From Brevibacterium sp. S22 (GTDB taxonomy: Bacteria; Actinomycetota; Actinomycetes; Actinomycetales; Brevibacteriaceae): 64,000 bases of DNA. The DNA lies in NCBI RefSeq assembly GCF_004745485.1, contig NZ_RHFG01000005.1, positions 1 to 64,000 of the forward strand, read 5' to 3'. How positions within the stretch are numbered: the stretch's first letter is position 1; each line of letters starts with the position of its first letter. The translations under genes were made by a program, and so were the position numbers. Of the stretch, positions 54,283-64,000 are shown in pieces. Below the pieces are notes generated by a model. That model was given only the letters and a program-made list of their open reading frames with translations. It was not told where the DNA came from and did not search any database.

Positions 54283-54321
54283 ACGAACAGTGTTCGTATG
54301 TGACTGGGAGCACGATACACT
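54283..54321 (+). promoter_or_regulatory. TetR operator and promoter between the amidohydrolase and tetR
   Basis: ACGAACA-G-TGTTCGT at 54283-54297 is a perfect dyad with seven-base arms, typical of TetR operators. TACACT at 54316-54321 is a TANNNT -10 for the tetR side, so the operator covers its -35 region and sits 52 bp before the divergent amidohydrolase start. Confidence 0.7.
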
Positions 54322-54330
54322 GCTCGAAAG

Positions 54331-54369
54331 ATGGAGGGAAGTGCGAAATTGAGAGCGAGCATTCTGTGA
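54331..54369 (+). CDS. 12-codon leader ORF coupled to tetR
   Basis: ATG at 54331, nine bases after the -10 TACACT, opens MEGSAKLRASIL and stops at TGA 54367-54369. The stop overlaps the tetR GTG (54366) as GTGA. It would be translated first on a nearly leaderless message and hand ribosomes to tetR, which lacks a good ribosome binding site of its own. Confidence 0.4.
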   Translation: MEGSAKLRASIL

Positions 54370-54995
54370 GATTGAATCAGGATCGGCTGGTTGATGCCGC
54401 GCTCGCGCTTGTCGACGACCTCGGCGAAGAGTCATTGTCGATGCGAACTCTGGCGGCTCGCGTCGACAGGCAGGTGTCCTCTCTGTACAACCATGTCTCC
54501 GGCCGAGGTGAACTCATCGAATTGATGCGCGCACGTATCGTGGCCGGAATCGACGTTCAAGTATTTTCTGGGATCGAGGAATCGTCGGAGAGCGTGCCGT
54601 GGGACAGAGCTCTGGAGCTGTGGGCCCGGTCGTATCTCAGGGCCTTTGCCGACCATCCGAACCTCATTCGATTGTTGGCCACGACCTCGATTCGAGACCT
54701 CTCAACGTATGAAATGTATGACTCAGTGATCGGTGGACTTCGTCGAGGGGGGTGGCCGCAGGGTCGGACTGTGGCGGTGATGCGGTCCGTTGAGGCCTAT
54801 GTCCTCGGTTCCGCTCTGGACATCGTCGCTCCGGTCGACCTCATCACTCAAGAATCGGCCGGAGACAGATTTGCGGAGATTCGAGGTGCGCTGGATCCTC
54901 GATTCGGCGAGAACTCGTCAGCGGTGGCGTCCTTCGAGTTTGGGCTGACTAGCTTGATCCAAGGTCTGAAGCATCGGCTTGAGGCCTTGTCGTGA
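54366..54995 (+). CDS. TetR-family transcriptional regulator
   Basis: A 209-residue TetR regulator. The DNA-binding helices are in RLVDAALALVDDLGEESLSM and RTLAARVDRQVSSLYNHVSG (about residues 6-46), and the C-terminal ligand domain resembles the TetR_C type with WDRALELWARSYLRAFADHP. The GTG 54366 start coincides with the stop of a short leader ORF. A dyad operator lies upstream, so it is expected to repress the divergent amidohydrolase-permease operon. Its stop overlaps the ASCH gene as GTGA. Confidence 0.85.
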   Translation: MRLNQDRLVDAALALVDDLGEESLSMRTLAARVDRQVSSLYNHVSGRGELIELMRARIVAGIDVQVFSGIEESSESVPWDRALELWARSYLRAFADHPNLIRLLATTSIRDLSTYEMYDSVIGGLRRGGWPQGRTVAVMRSVEAYVLGSALDIVAPVDLITQESAGDRFAEIRGALDPRFGENSSAVASFEFGLTSLIQGLKHRLEALS

Positions 54996-55513
54996 GTCAT
55001 TCGGCAAGGCTCGATGTCACACTCGACTCGTTCTGGGTGCGGGTCCGCACCCGGAATCCAGACCTTCCGGAGAGGATGCCTGAAGCATGGGCCTTCGGCG
55101 CGACTCCCGAGCATGCGGACGACCTCCTCGCTCTCCTGCTGGCTGGGACCAAGACGGGCACCGCCTCGGCGCTGTGGGACATCGAAGCCGACGACGAATC
55201 CGTCCCCGAGGTGGGCGAACTGAGCATCATCCTCGACGGCCGAGACCGGCCGAGAGCCCTCATTGAAACCACGGCGATCGACATCGTCCCGTTCTCCGAG
55301 GTGACCGCCGAGCATGCCCATGCGGAAGGGGAGGGCGACCGAACCCTGGCCGCCTGGCGCGAGATCCATGAGCGCTTTTGGCAAGAGCATGGCCGGCGCG
55401 GGTTCTCGTTCGAGATGCCGGTCGTGTGCGAACGCTTCCGGTTGCTGTTCGACGGAGAAGACGAGGGGTGCGTCAGCGTCTCCGGCGACGAATCACAGGG
55501 GACGAGCAGATGA
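54992..55513 (+). CDS. ASCH-domain protein
   Basis: A 173-residue protein with an ASCH (PUA-like) domain: the AWAFGATPEHADDLLALLLA and GTKTGTASALWDIE segments near 30-65 and ALIETTAIDIVPFSEVT near 88-104 are characteristic. ASCH proteins bind RNA or modified nucleosides; some are N4-acetylcytidine amidohydrolases. It overlaps tetR and the following gene by four bases each, so the three form one transcription unit. Confidence 0.82.
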   Translation: MSHSARLDVTLDSFWVRVRTRNPDLPERMPEAWAFGATPEHADDLLALLLAGTKTGTASALWDIEADDESVPEVGELSIILDGRDRPRALIETTAIDIVPFSEVTAEHAHAEGEGDRTLAAWREIHERFWQEHGRRGFSFEMPVVCERFRLLFDGEDEGCVSVSGDESQGTSR

Positions 55514-56139
55514 ACGAAGCCGAATACTGGGACCTCCTCCACGCGGAACGCGCGCGCCTGGCCGATCTGCTCTCCACGCTCGAAGCAGAGCAGTGGGCGC
55601 TCGCCACTCTGTGTGCAGACTGGACGGTCGAGCAGGTCGTCGCCCACCTGACAGCCGCAGCTAACACCGGGAAGTGGGCCTGGATCCGCAGCATCGTTCG
55701 GGCAGGATTCGACCCGGCAAAGCACAACGCGCGACTGCTCGAGCGCCGCCTCGGTGGCTCACCTGAGGAGACCCTGGCGAAGTTCCGCGACTCGTCCGCT
55801 CTGACGATCGCCCCGACCAAAGACTTCGCAGCCTTCCTCGGCGAAGTCATCGTCCACGGACAGGACATCGCACGACCACTGGAACTCGACCTGACCCCTG
55901 GCGCCGAGGCGACCGTCGAGGTGGCCCGATACTTCGCCGCAAAAGACTTCGCAGTGAACTCGAAAACCCTGGTCAAAGGGCTGAAGCTCAGCGCTGCCGA
56001 CGCCGACTTCGAATCCGGAAGCGGGCCGGAGGCGACCGGTCGTGTCCTCGACCTCGTCATGGCCATGGCCGGCCGACCGGAATCACTGACAGAGCTGACG
56101 GGCGGCGGAGCCGCCGAGCTCCGGCGACGGATGGACTGA
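55510..56139 (+). CDS. Maleylpyruvate-isomerase-family (DinB-like) protein
   Basis: A 209-residue protein of the TIGR03083/maleylpyruvate isomerase N-terminal family, with LLSTLEAEQWALATLCADWTVEQVVAHL-type sequence near 18-45, given here in outline, and GEVIVHGQDIARPLEL around 120, which includes a metal-binding histidine. Such proteins form a DinB-like four-helix bundle and may act in mycothiol- or metal-dependent chemistry; the actual function is unknown. It is coupled to the ASCH gene by an ATGA overlap. Confidence 0.78.
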   Translation: MNEAEYWDLLHAERARLADLLSTLEAEQWALATLCADWTVEQVVAHLTAAANTGKWAWIRSIVRAGFDPAKHNARLLERRLGGSPEETLAKFRDSSALTIAPTKDFAAFLGEVIVHGQDIARPLELDLTPGAEATVEVARYFAAKDFAVNSKTLVKGLKLSAADADFESGSGPEATGRVLDLVMAMAGRPESLTELTGGGAAELRRRMD

Positions 56140-56212
56140 AACCTCAGCGGTCGGAGCACTGCGACGCGCGTGCCGGAACAGCCCTGACGACGAGATGAAC
56201 GTTGACGGGTGC

Positions 56213-56653
56213 TCAGCCGAACCCGACGACTCCGATCGCCACCAGGACGAATCCGATCAGCTGCAGTGAAGCGCGCACGATCTGGAAGGCATCCCACCGT
56301 CTGCGCATGGCGATGAAGCCCTCGGGAGCGGTCTCCTCGGTGATTCGTCCCGTCCGGGAATTGATCGGGACGTTCCCGACGATCGTTACGACGAGAGCGA
56401 CGCCGAGGCTGATTGCGGCCGAAACCAGCCATGCATTGGGCTCATCGATGGCAATGATAATGGCCAGCGCGGTCGCCGCGGTCATCCCCACCGGCATCAC
56501 CCGGCCGAACGTCTTCAGCAGGCCCCTCTCCATGACCAGCTGATCGTCCGTCCGCAACTGACGGATTACGGGATGAACCAAGGCGGCCGACCCGGATTCC
56601 GCTGAACCGACGAAGCCGGTGGCGAGGACCGCAGCCAATGTCAAGGCATCCAT
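56213..56653 (-). CDS. DUF1772 membrane protein
   Basis: A 146-residue protein with four membrane helices and the DUF1772 features: a helix ending near a conserved His/Pro (ALVHPVIRQL), then NVPINSRTGRI and RRRWDAFQIVRASLQLIGFV. Members include anthrone-oxygenase-like proteins, but most have no known role. ATG 56653 follows GGAGGGG. It is divergent from a MerR-family gene which probably controls it. Confidence 0.78.
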   Translation of the reverse strand: MDALTLAAVLATGFVGSAESGSAALVHPVIRQLRTDDQLVMERGLLKTFGRVMPVGMTAATALAIIIAIDEPNAWLVSAAISLGVALVVTIVGNVPINSRTGRITEETAPEGFIAMRRRWDAFQIVRASLQLIGFVLVAIGVVGFG

Positions 56654-56679
56654 GGCCCCTCCTCTTAATAGGTAGCTGA

Positions 56680-56698
56680 ACTATCCATAATAGATAGT
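56680..56698. promoter_or_regulatory. Dyad between DUF1772 and merR genes
   Basis: ACTATC-N7-GATAGT at 56680-56698 lies in an unusually A+T-rich 127-bp divergent gap with further TAGGTAG and GGTATC half-sites. It is a candidate MerR operator. Confidence 0.5.
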
Positions 56699-56780
56699 AG
56701 AGGTATCTGCTAGGGTCGAGCAAGGAGGGAATGAGCACAGGCGCGCGGTTGCGGCGGCCGTAACAAGAAAAGGAGCTGGG

Positions 56781-57428
56781 TTGTCGGAGTCCGCGGAGAA
56801 GTCGGGGATGAGGATGGCGGAGCTGTCCCGTCGTTCGGAGCTCAGCGTGCCGACCATCAAGTACTACCTCCGCGAAGGACTGCTGCAGCCGGGACGACGG
56901 ACAAGCGTGAATCAAGCCGTCTATGATCGCACTCATCTCGAGCGGCTGCGCCTCATCGGGGCGCTGACGTCGGTGGCCGGACTGCCGTTGGCGAAGGTGC
57001 GAGCCGTCGTTGATGCTGTGGACGGGCAGGCCTCGGAAGTCGAAGCGATGGGCGTCGTCCAGGACGCGCTCATCGACGAGGCCGAGGCGGACGATACAGC
57101 CGCCTCGGCGATACTCGACCGCGCGATCACTGCGCGAGGGTGGCACTGCGCGAAGTCGTCACCGGCCTATCGGGCGGCTGTGAAGGCGGTTGCCATGTTG
57201 ACTGCGGAGAACCTGACTCCGATCCTCGACCGGCTCGACGCCTATGTCGAGGCCGCTGAAGACGTCGGTCGCACCGACCTCGACGCGATCAGCGACGCAG
57301 ACAGCCTGGAGGAGCGGATCCGCGGAGTCGTCCTCGGCAGCGTGCTGCGCCGACCGCTGCTCGAGGCGCTGGTCCTGCTCGCACAGCAGCACTTCGCGCA
57401 GGACCTCACTCGGTCGGAAGAAAGCTGA
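56781..57428 (+). CDS. MerR-family transcriptional regulator
   Basis: A 215-residue regulator with the MerR DNA-binding domain at the N-terminus (MRMAELSRRSELSVPTIKYY near 10-29, then REGLLQPGR). The C-terminal part is helical and has no cysteine metal site, so a small organic ligand is more likely than a metal. It starts with TTG behind AAGGAG. Its 3' end overlaps the convergent gene by 23 bp. Confidence 0.85.
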   Translation: MSESAEKSGMRMAELSRRSELSVPTIKYYLREGLLQPGRRTSVNQAVYDRTHLERLRLIGALTSVAGLPLAKVRAVVDAVDGQASEVEAMGVVQDALIDEAEADDTAASAILDRAITARGWHCAKSSPAYRAAVKAVAMLTAENLTPILDRLDAYVEAAEDVGRTDLDAISDADSLEERIRGVVLGSVLRRPLLEALVLLAQQHFAQDLTRSEES

Positions 57429-57786
57429 CCGGGAACAGCTCCGTCCTGGCGATGACGCGATCGCGTTCGGCGGCCTGCGCCTGACGTCGCGGATCTGCGA
57501 GGTAGGAATCGAGCGCTTCCGTGGATTCGAACCGATAGAACTGCACCTCGTTGGGACGCCCCTGGGCCCCGTCGCTCTTGGCACGTTTGACGACGCGCCC
57601 TCCGTGCTCGGAGATGAGCGCGAGAACACCGTTCTCGTAGGCTGTCAGTGCCTCGGCCTGCCCTTCGCGCGCCCACAGCAGGCAGCACAGAAGCACCTCG
57701 CGGTCAGCGCTGGTCTTCGCTGAGCTTGCCTGTTCTTCCGACTCCACCGAGCTGGGCCTCTCCTCACTCGGCAACTCCGCGCTCAC
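57406..57786 (-). CDS. Small dimeric alpha/beta-barrel-type protein (DUF1330-like)
   Basis: A 126-residue protein. After a Ser/Glu-rich N-terminus of about 28 residues, LLCCLLWAREGQAEALTAYE and EVQFYRFESTEALDSYLADP match the ferredoxin-like fold of DUF1330/YCII/antibiotic-monooxygenase-type proteins. No catalytic residues can be assigned. The GTG start overlaps the stop of the upstream GNAT gene. Confidence 0.6.
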   Translation of the reverse strand: MSAELPSEERPSSVESEEQASSAKTSADREVLLCCLLWAREGQAEALTAYENGVLALISEHGGRVVKRAKSDGAQGRPNEVQFYRFESTEALDSYLADPRRQAQAAERDRVIARTELFPVSFLPTE

Positions 57787-58247
57787 GAGTTCGTCGGCTT
57801 CGCGTCGTAGGTGAGCCAGTTCGTCTTCGCTGCGACATCGTCATAGAGCACCTGAGCCTGAGCGTTGTCATCGGCGGTGATCCACCGGACCACCGAACAG
57901 CCTTCGGCAACCGCGATCGTCTGCAGCCGGGAGATCAGTGCGCGACCGGCGCCTCGGCCGCGCGCCTCGGGGTCGGTGAAGAGATCGTCGAGCCAGATGC
58001 CGACGCTGCCGGTCGAGGGACGGGAGAAACGACGGTAGTCGGCGATTCCGACGATCGATCCGTCCGCCTCGGCGACGAGTCCCTGGCACTCATGGGCGGA
58101 GTCGGTCAGCCACGACCACACGCGGGAGACGATCTCCTCGGACGGTTCCAGTCGGTAGAACTCACGGTAGGCGCGGAAGAGCTCCTTCCACCGGGCCTCG
58201 TCGGCGGGCGCGGTGGGGCGGACGGAGAGTGTCTGGAAATCTGTCAT
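57783..58247 (-). CDS. GNAT-family N-acetyltransferase
   Basis: A 154-residue acetyltransferase with the acetyl-CoA motif A in LDDLFTDPEARGRGAGRALI (about 90-109) and motif B near the C-terminus (ITADDNAQAQVLYDDVA). Substrate unknown. The start at ATG 58247 gives the usual GNAT length. It is translationally coupled to the following small protein. Confidence 0.85.
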   Translation of the reverse strand: MTDFQTLSVRPTAPADEARWKELFRAYREFYRLEPSEEIVSRVWSWLTDSAHECQGLVAEADGSIVGIADYRRFSRPSTGSVGIWLDDLFTDPEARGRGAGRALISRLQTIAVAEGCSVVRWITADDNAQAQVLYDDVAAKTNWLTYDAKPTNS

Positions 58248-58362
58248 GCGAGTATGACCTCTCTGTTTGCTGGCTGCTGCCCTAGGACGGAGTCTGCATT
58301 TCACTGTATGCCCATCAGGTGGCCTTGCAACACTCTTCGGGCGAAATCCTTATTCGATCTTG

Positions 58363-58710
58363 TCAGCCCGCGCTGATGACTCGGCTGATGGCATCACGCG
58401 ACTGAGTGAGAGACTCGATTGATGCTTCTATCCGCGCCCGTTCGCGTTCGAGATCGGCGACGGTGACCGAGCAGGTCGGTGCAAGCTGACCGGCCTTGTC
58501 CCTCAGGCAGGGGAGGACAGTGCGAATTGCGGCGGTGCTCATTCCGGCATCGAGCAGCTGGCGGATGTGTGTCGCGATTGCGACGTCTTGTTCGCTGTAT
58601 TCGCGGTATCCCGAGGAATTGCGGGAGGGGACCAGAAGGTCCCTTTCTTCGTAATAGCGCAGCAATCGGGATGGAATGCCTGTTCGTTCGGCGACGTCAG
58701 AGATCCTCAT
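58363..58710 (-). CDS. MerR-family transcriptional regulator
   Basis: A 115-residue regulator: MRISDVAERTGIPSRLLRYY at the N-terminus, then EERDLLVPSRNSSGYREYS, and a dimerisation helix. Two cysteines (in LPCLRDKAG and APTCSV) could bind a metal but the SoxR/CueR patterns are absent. It is divergent from an MFS exporter gene whose promoter carries a 20-bp palindrome. Confidence 0.87.
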   Translation of the reverse strand: MRISDVAERTGIPSRLLRYYEERDLLVPSRNSSGYREYSEQDVAIATHIRQLLDAGMSTAAIRTVLPCLRDKAGQLAPTCSVTVADLERERARIEASIESLTQSRDAISRVISAG

Positions 58711-58736
58711 CGTTTCGGCCTTTCTGCTTCAGCCAC

Positions 58737-58767
58737 TTGCCTTCACATCGATGTGAAGGATCAGTCT
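58737..58767 (+). promoter_or_regulatory. MerR-type promoter with 19-bp spacer and 20-bp palindrome
   Basis: TTGCCT (58737-58742) and CAGTCT (58762-58767) are 19 bp apart, the overlong spacing of MerR-activated promoters, and the perfect palindrome CCTTCACATCGATGTGAAGG (58740-58759) fills the spacer. The ATG of the exporter is six bases past the -10, so the message is probably leaderless. Confidence 0.65.
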
Positions 58768-58773
58768 ATCAGT

Positions 58774-59979
58774 ATGAATGTCGAACAAACAGCAAATGCA
58801 TACCTCCTCAAACGGCCGATTCTCATCCTGGCGGGATTCGTCCTGTTGGTATTCTGCACCGGAACTGCTGAATACCTCGTTGCCGGTATCCTGCCGCAAC
58901 TGGCCGCCGATCTGGACGTGAGCATCGCGACCGCCGGACAGACCGTTACCGCCTATGCGCTCGGAGTTGCGATCGGCGGCCCCATAGTGACCGTCATGAC
59001 AGCACGGTTCCCCCGCAAAGGACTCGCTCTCTGCCTGGGACTTCTATTCGTTGTCGGCACGTTGGTGACAGTCCTGGCGCCGACTTACCTTGTGGTGATC
59101 ATCGGTCGAGTGCTGTCCGCGTGCAGTCAGGCCACACTGTTCGCGATCGGGCTCACCGCGTCCGCAGAGATCATGGGACCCGGCCGGCAGGGTCAGGCGA
59201 TTGCCATCGTCGGTTCCGGACTGACCGTCGCAACCGTGCTCGGCGTGCCGCTCGGGGCCCTGCTGGGCGGCAACACGAACTGGCGGATTCCGTTCGTCTT
59301 CGTGGCCGTCGCCGCAATCATCGGTGTGGGGTTGCTGGCAGCGGCGATGCCGCGTACTCCGGCCCCTGCGACCGGGGTCAGAGACGAGATTCGAACCCTC
59401 CTGCGAGGGCCGGTTCTGCTGGCCGTGGCGACGACGGTCATCGGTTTCGCCGGGGTGAGCATCGTCTTCACCTATCTGGTGCCGCTCCTCTCGGACATCA
59501 GCGGCATCACCGACGCCGCAATTCCCGGACTACTGTTGGCCTATGGGGTCGGAGGCTTCGTCGGTAACCTCATTGCCGGGCGTCTCGCCGATCTCTCACT
59601 CGGCAGAACCTTGGTGGGAGTGTTCTGCGCACTCATCATCACATTGTCCGCGTTCCCCTTGTTTGCAAGGCTCCCGGTGCCGATGATCGCCCTCGTTCTC
59701 CTCTTGGGCCTTTTGTCGACGGCGACCATTGCACCATTGCAATCGCTGGTGATGCGTCACACCGGTGCTGCGCCGACGCTGTCGCTGGCGGTCAACGTCG
59801 GAGCCTTCAACCTGGCGAATGCCATCGGCTCCACCCTCGGCGGCTTCACCGTTGCTGCAGGTCTTCTGCAGTGGGGCGGGTTCGGTGGCGCCGCATTCGC
59901 ACTGTTCGGCCTCGTCCTCACTGCTCTGGCGCTGCGGGCTACCCCGCAATCAGAGTCTGAGCCGGCGGTCTCGGCATGA
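58774..59979 (+). CDS. MFS drug exporter (DHA1 family)
   Basis: A 401-residue major facilitator with 12 helices. EYLVAGILPQLAADLDVSIATAG near 26-48 (in outline), the motif A-like RFPRKG, and SEIMGPGRQGQAIAIVGSGL-type motif C region near 125-150 match AraJ/Cmx-like DHA1 exporters. ATG 58774 was chosen from the promoter and family length; a longer frame upstream would cross the palindrome. The adjacent MerR regulator suggests drug-inducible expression. Confidence 0.85.
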   Translation: MNVEQTANAYLLKRPILILAGFVLLVFCTGTAEYLVAGILPQLAADLDVSIATAGQTVTAYALGVAIGGPIVTVMTARFPRKGLALCLGLLFVVGTLVTVLAPTYLVVIIGRVLSACSQATLFAIGLTASAEIMGPGRQGQAIAIVGSGLTVATVLGVPLGALLGGNTNWRIPFVFVAVAAIIGVGLLAAAMPRTPAPATGVRDEIRTLLRGPVLLAVATTVIGFAGVSIVFTYLVPLLSDISGITDAAIPGLLLAYGVGGFVGNLIAGRLADLSLGRTLVGVFCALIITLSAFPLFARLPVPMIALVLLLGLLSTATIAPLQSLVMRHTGAAPTLSLAVNVGAFNLANAIGSTLGGFTVAAGLLQWGGFGGAAFALFGLVLTALALRATPQSESEPAVSA

Positions 59980-59983
59980 GGAA

Positions 59984-60022
59984 GGCCCCTGATCGGAGCT
60001 GAGGAGCTCACGGTCAGGGGCC
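59984..60022 (+). terminator. Terminator after the MFS exporter
   Basis: GGCCCCTGA at 59984-59992 pairs with TCAGGGGCC at 60014-60022, with an inner GAGCT/AGCTC pairing in the loop, five bases past the stop. Confidence 0.75.
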
Positions 60023-60032
60023 AGTCGTGTCG

Positions 60033-60114
<82 letters not shown>

Positions 60115-60157
60115 CGAAGCTGCCACAGACGCGGCCACAACGTCCTCAAGATTAGCA

Positions 60158-60193
60158 GGGGCGGCCCGAGTTGTTGAAAACTCGGACCGCCCC
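60158..60193 (-). terminator. Terminator after bcp
   Basis: GGGGCGG-c-CCGAGTT pairs with AACTCGG-a-CCGCCCC around a six-base loop. It is 57 bp past the bcp stop on the minus strand and lies just upstream of the tRNA gene. Confidence 0.75.
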
Positions 60194-60194
60194 G

Positions 60195-60211
60195 GTGCTC
60201 ACGTTGAGCAC
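60195..60211. repeat. Short dyad GTGCTCA-CGT-TGAGCAC
   Basis: A perfect seven-base dyad with a three-base loop adjoining the bcp terminator stem; it may be part of the same termination structure. Confidence 0.5.
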
Positions 60212-60250
60212 GGGCAGTTCAGACCGCCCGACGCCCAAACGGCAGCCGAC

Positions 60251-60724
60251 TCAGGCTGCGTCGATGCCGAGCTCCTTGCGCACGCGGGCGACGTGCCCGG
60301 TGGCCTTGACGTTGTACTGGGCGAGTTCGACCTTGCCCTCGGCATCGACGACGACGGTCGAGCGGATGACACCCTGGACGACCTTGCCGTAGTTCTTCTT
60401 CTCGCCGAAGGCGCCCCACTCGGTCATCATCGTCTTGTCCTCATCGGAGAGGAGGTCGAAGTTGAGACCCTCCTTCTCGATGAACTGCTGCAGCTTCTCC
60501 GGCTTGTCCGGGGAGATGCCGACGACGGCGATTCCGGCGGCCTTGAGTGCCGACAGCGAGTCCCGGAAATCGCAGGCCTCGGTCGTGCAGCCCGGGGTCA
60601 TAGCGGCGGGGTAGAAGTACACGACGACCCGCTGACCTCGGAAATCGCTGAGGCTGACGGACTTCCCGTCCTGATTAACGAGGGTGAAATCCGGGGCGGT
60701 GTCGCCGACCGACAGACGTGACAT
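60251..60724 (-). CDS. bcp: Peroxiredoxin Q / Bcp
   Basis: A 157-residue thiol peroxidase reducing hydroperoxides. The peroxidatic and resolving cysteines are in TPGCTTEACDFRD (C46 and C51, the CxxxxC arrangement of atypical two-cysteine Bcp). GGAGGAG precedes ATG 60724. It is monocistronic with its own terminator. Confidence 0.93.
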   Translation of the reverse strand: MSRLSVGDTAPDFTLVNQDGKSVSLSDFRGQRVVVYFYPAAMTPGCTTEACDFRDSLSALKAAGIAVVGISPDKPEKLQQFIEKEGLNFDLLSDEDKTMMTEWGAFGEKKNYGKVVQGVIRSTVVVDAEGKVELAQYNVKATGHVARVRKELGIDAA

Positions 60725-60863
60725 GAATGCTCCTCCTGATTGGGGTGGTCTCCGTGATGGACCACCATTGCTGACCACCACTCTATTCCGTTGCCGAGCC
60801 CGATGCTCAGGCCGATGCAGACAGCCGCCTCGACCGATCCTTTCGCCGAGGCGGCTCGCCGTC

Positions 60864-62633
<1,770 letters not shown>

Positions 62634-62636
62634 TGT

Positions 62637-64000
62637 TCAGCCTTCGTTCTCGTTGGTGCGGGGTCCTGCGGCGGTGCGGGATGCCTCGGTCGGATGGGCG
62701 TTCGGCGTTGGTTCGGCAGAGGTGGTGAAGCGCAGCTTCAGGCCGGGAGGCAGCTGCGCGGCGAGGTCGACATCATTGACGCTGGCGATGATCGGATAGC
62801 CGCCGGTGAGCGGATGGTCGGGCCCGAAGAGCACCGGCTGACCGTTCGGCGGAACCTGCAGGGCACCGGTGACCGCGCCTTCGCTGGGCAGCTCTCCGAT
62901 TCGGGCACGTTCGAGTGGAACCTCACTGTCCAGGCGCAGTCCGACCCGGTCGGATTCGTGGGTGACCGTCCACTCCTGTGACAGCAGAGTCTTGATCCCG
63001 GCTTCGGTGAACCAGTCCTCACGCGGTCCCAGCGTCACGCTCAGGGTCACGGTCTCACCCGCCTGCGGCAGGTCCCTTGGCTGCGTGGGATTGGGATCGA
63101 CGAGGTGGGGCGCCGTCCGCGGATCGTGCACTTCCACCGTGGTGCCTTTGTCGACAGCGGCCGGACCGAGCCCGGCCAGGGTGTCGGCGGAGCTGCTGTC
63201 GAGAGCCGTCTCGACAGCGATTCCACCGCGCACGGCGAGGTAGCGGCGGACTCCGCGCTCGGTTGGTCCGAGCTCGAGTTCGTCCCCGTCGGCCAGGGCA
63301 AAGGCCTCGCCGAGGCGGGGCGTGAGCACCGTGCCATCGGCAGCGGTCACGGTGATCGCTCCGGTGGCCCCGGTGACAGCGGCGACGCCGTCACCCGTGG
63401 AGCGCAGGAGCACTGCGCCCCCGAAGCTCTCCAGGCCGGCAGCAGACTCGGCATTGCCGACGAGACGGTTGGCAGTCGTCAAGGCGGTGCGATCGGCGGC
63501 ACCGGCGGCGGAGACTCCCATCGAAGCGAAACCGGGGCGACCGAGATCCTGGATGAGCAGCTGCAGCCCGGGACGCAGCACCTCGAGGGAGTGGGAAGCC
63601 GCGGCGAAGTCGGAGGTGGCAGCTGCGGACTCTGCAGCATCCGTCGCACCTGACGAACCCTGCGAACCTGGGGCACCCGACCCCACACTCGAGCTCGCGA
63701 CCTCCACCGTCTGGCGCCCCGCCTCGGCGAATTTCACGATCGTGCCGGGGACGAACAAGGCCGGCGGTTCCCGTTCGAGGTCCCACAGCTTTGCATCGGT
63801 GCGGCCGATGAGCTGCCAGCCGCCGGGGGAGGAACGAGGGTAGACGCCGGTGAACTCGCCGGCCAGAGCCACCGATCCCACGGGCACGCGGGTGCGCGGG
63901 GAGGAACGGCGGGGCACGTTGAACAGCTCATCGTCACCGGCGAGGTAGCCGAAGCCGGGAGCGAATCCGGCGAACGCGACCTGCCAGGTGGCGGCTTGGT
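62637..64000 (-). CDS. 5-oxoprolinase subunit, PxpB-PxpC fusion (partial)
   Basis: The frame is open to the window edge, so the 5' end is missing. The visible N-terminal part, with [33 protein letters not shown] and [17 protein letters not shown], is PxpB (allophanate hydrolase subunit 1-like, KipI). A Ser/Gly/Ala linker joins it to PxpC (subunit 2-like, KipA), with [20 protein letters not shown] and [17 protein letters not shown]. PxpABC cleaves 5-oxoproline to glutamate with ATP. PxpA would be expected further upstream. The biotin carboxylase gene follows after three bases. Confidence 0.85.
   Translation of the reverse strand, partial: QAATWQVAFAGFAPGFGYLAGDDELFNVPRRSSPRTRVPVGSVALAGEFTGVYPRSSPGGWQLIGRTDAKLWDLEREPPALFVPGTIVKFAEAGRQTVEVASSSVGSGAPGSQGSSGATDAAESAAATSDFAAASHSLEVLRPGLQLLIQDLGRPGFASMGVSAAGAADRTALTTANRLVGNAESAAGLESFGGAVLLRSTGDGVAAVTGATGAITVTAADGTVLTPRLGEAFALADGDELELGPTERGVRRYLAVRGGIAVETALDSSSADTLAGLGPAAVDKGTTVEVHDPRTAPHLVDPNPTQPRDLPQAGETVTLSVTLGPREDWFTEAGIKTLLSQEWTVTHESDRVGLRLDSEVPLERARIGELPSEGAVTGALQVPPNGQPVLFGPDHPLTGGYPIIASVNDVDLAAQLPPGLKLRFTTSAEPTPNAHPTEASRTAAGPRTNENEG

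Overview
The window is high-G+C actinobacterial DNA. Operons are compact with ATGA/GTGA-type overlaps, GTG and TTG starts are common, the class Ib ribonucleotide reductase cluster is nrdHIEF, succinate dehydrogenase is encoded sdhCDAB, and several genes have a TANNNT hexamer 6-7 nt before the start codon, the signature of leaderless transcripts. The gene content fits Micrococcales and best resembles Brevibacterium; that genus call is an inference. Apart from one tRNA-Leu there are no RNA genes, and I see no insertion sequence, phage or CRISPR array.

Layout. 1-7.2 kb: a catabolic operon on the minus strand (Na+/solute symporter, 2-ketoarginine-decarboxylase-like ThDP enzyme, agmatinase/guanidinobutyrase-type ureohydrolase) divergent from a PucR-type regulator, with two identical-type palindromes exactly 30 bp apart between them, then a HisC/Pat aminotransferase. 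7.3-12.5 kb: a MoxR-DUF58-VWA-VWA-TPR (Bat-type) operon. 13.1-17.2 kb: nrdHIEF behind tandem NrdR boxes and a cluster of DnaA-box-like repeats. 17.5-22 kb: an acyltransferase/SGNH protein, a 56-residue orphan protein, a D,D-carboxypeptidase and repeat-rich intergenic DNA. 22-25.4 kb: sdhCDAB. 25.7-33.3 kb: GDP-mannose pyrophosphorylase, M20 amidohydrolase, BMP lipoprotein plus adenosine deaminase (nucleoside salvage), an FAD monooxygenase and a lipoprotein.

33.5-40.6 kb: GNAT/MarR pair, sucCD, threonine aldolase, universal stress protein and a KgtP-like 2-oxoglutarate permease. 41-47.3 kb: the complete fructose PTS set (DeoR-type regulator, fruK, fruA, ptsI, ptsH). 47.4-50 kb: an RlmG/RsmC-type methyltransferase and a PadR plus membrane protein pair. 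50.1-56.1 kb: a less G+C-rich accessory stretch with a HAD protein, an APC permease with the remnant of a second permease, a YtcJ-type amidohydrolase and a TetR regulator preceded by a 12-codon coupled leader ORF. 56.2-60 kb: two MerR-controlled units. 60-64 kb: tRNA-Leu(UAG), Bcp peroxiredoxin, and a biotin carboxylase/BCCP next to a fused PxpB-PxpC 5-oxoprolinase subunit that runs off the window.

The most unusual sequence-level signal is a short motif, CGCCGAGGCGG (core CCGAGGCGG), present in at least 25 copies in both orientations. It sits in intergenic DNA and in low-complexity linkers of unrelated enzymes and is read in different frames, which suggests selection on the DNA rather than on the proteins. 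A second is a ~70-bp hairpin-containing repeat found once at 21.8 kb and once, inverted, at 50.1 kb.
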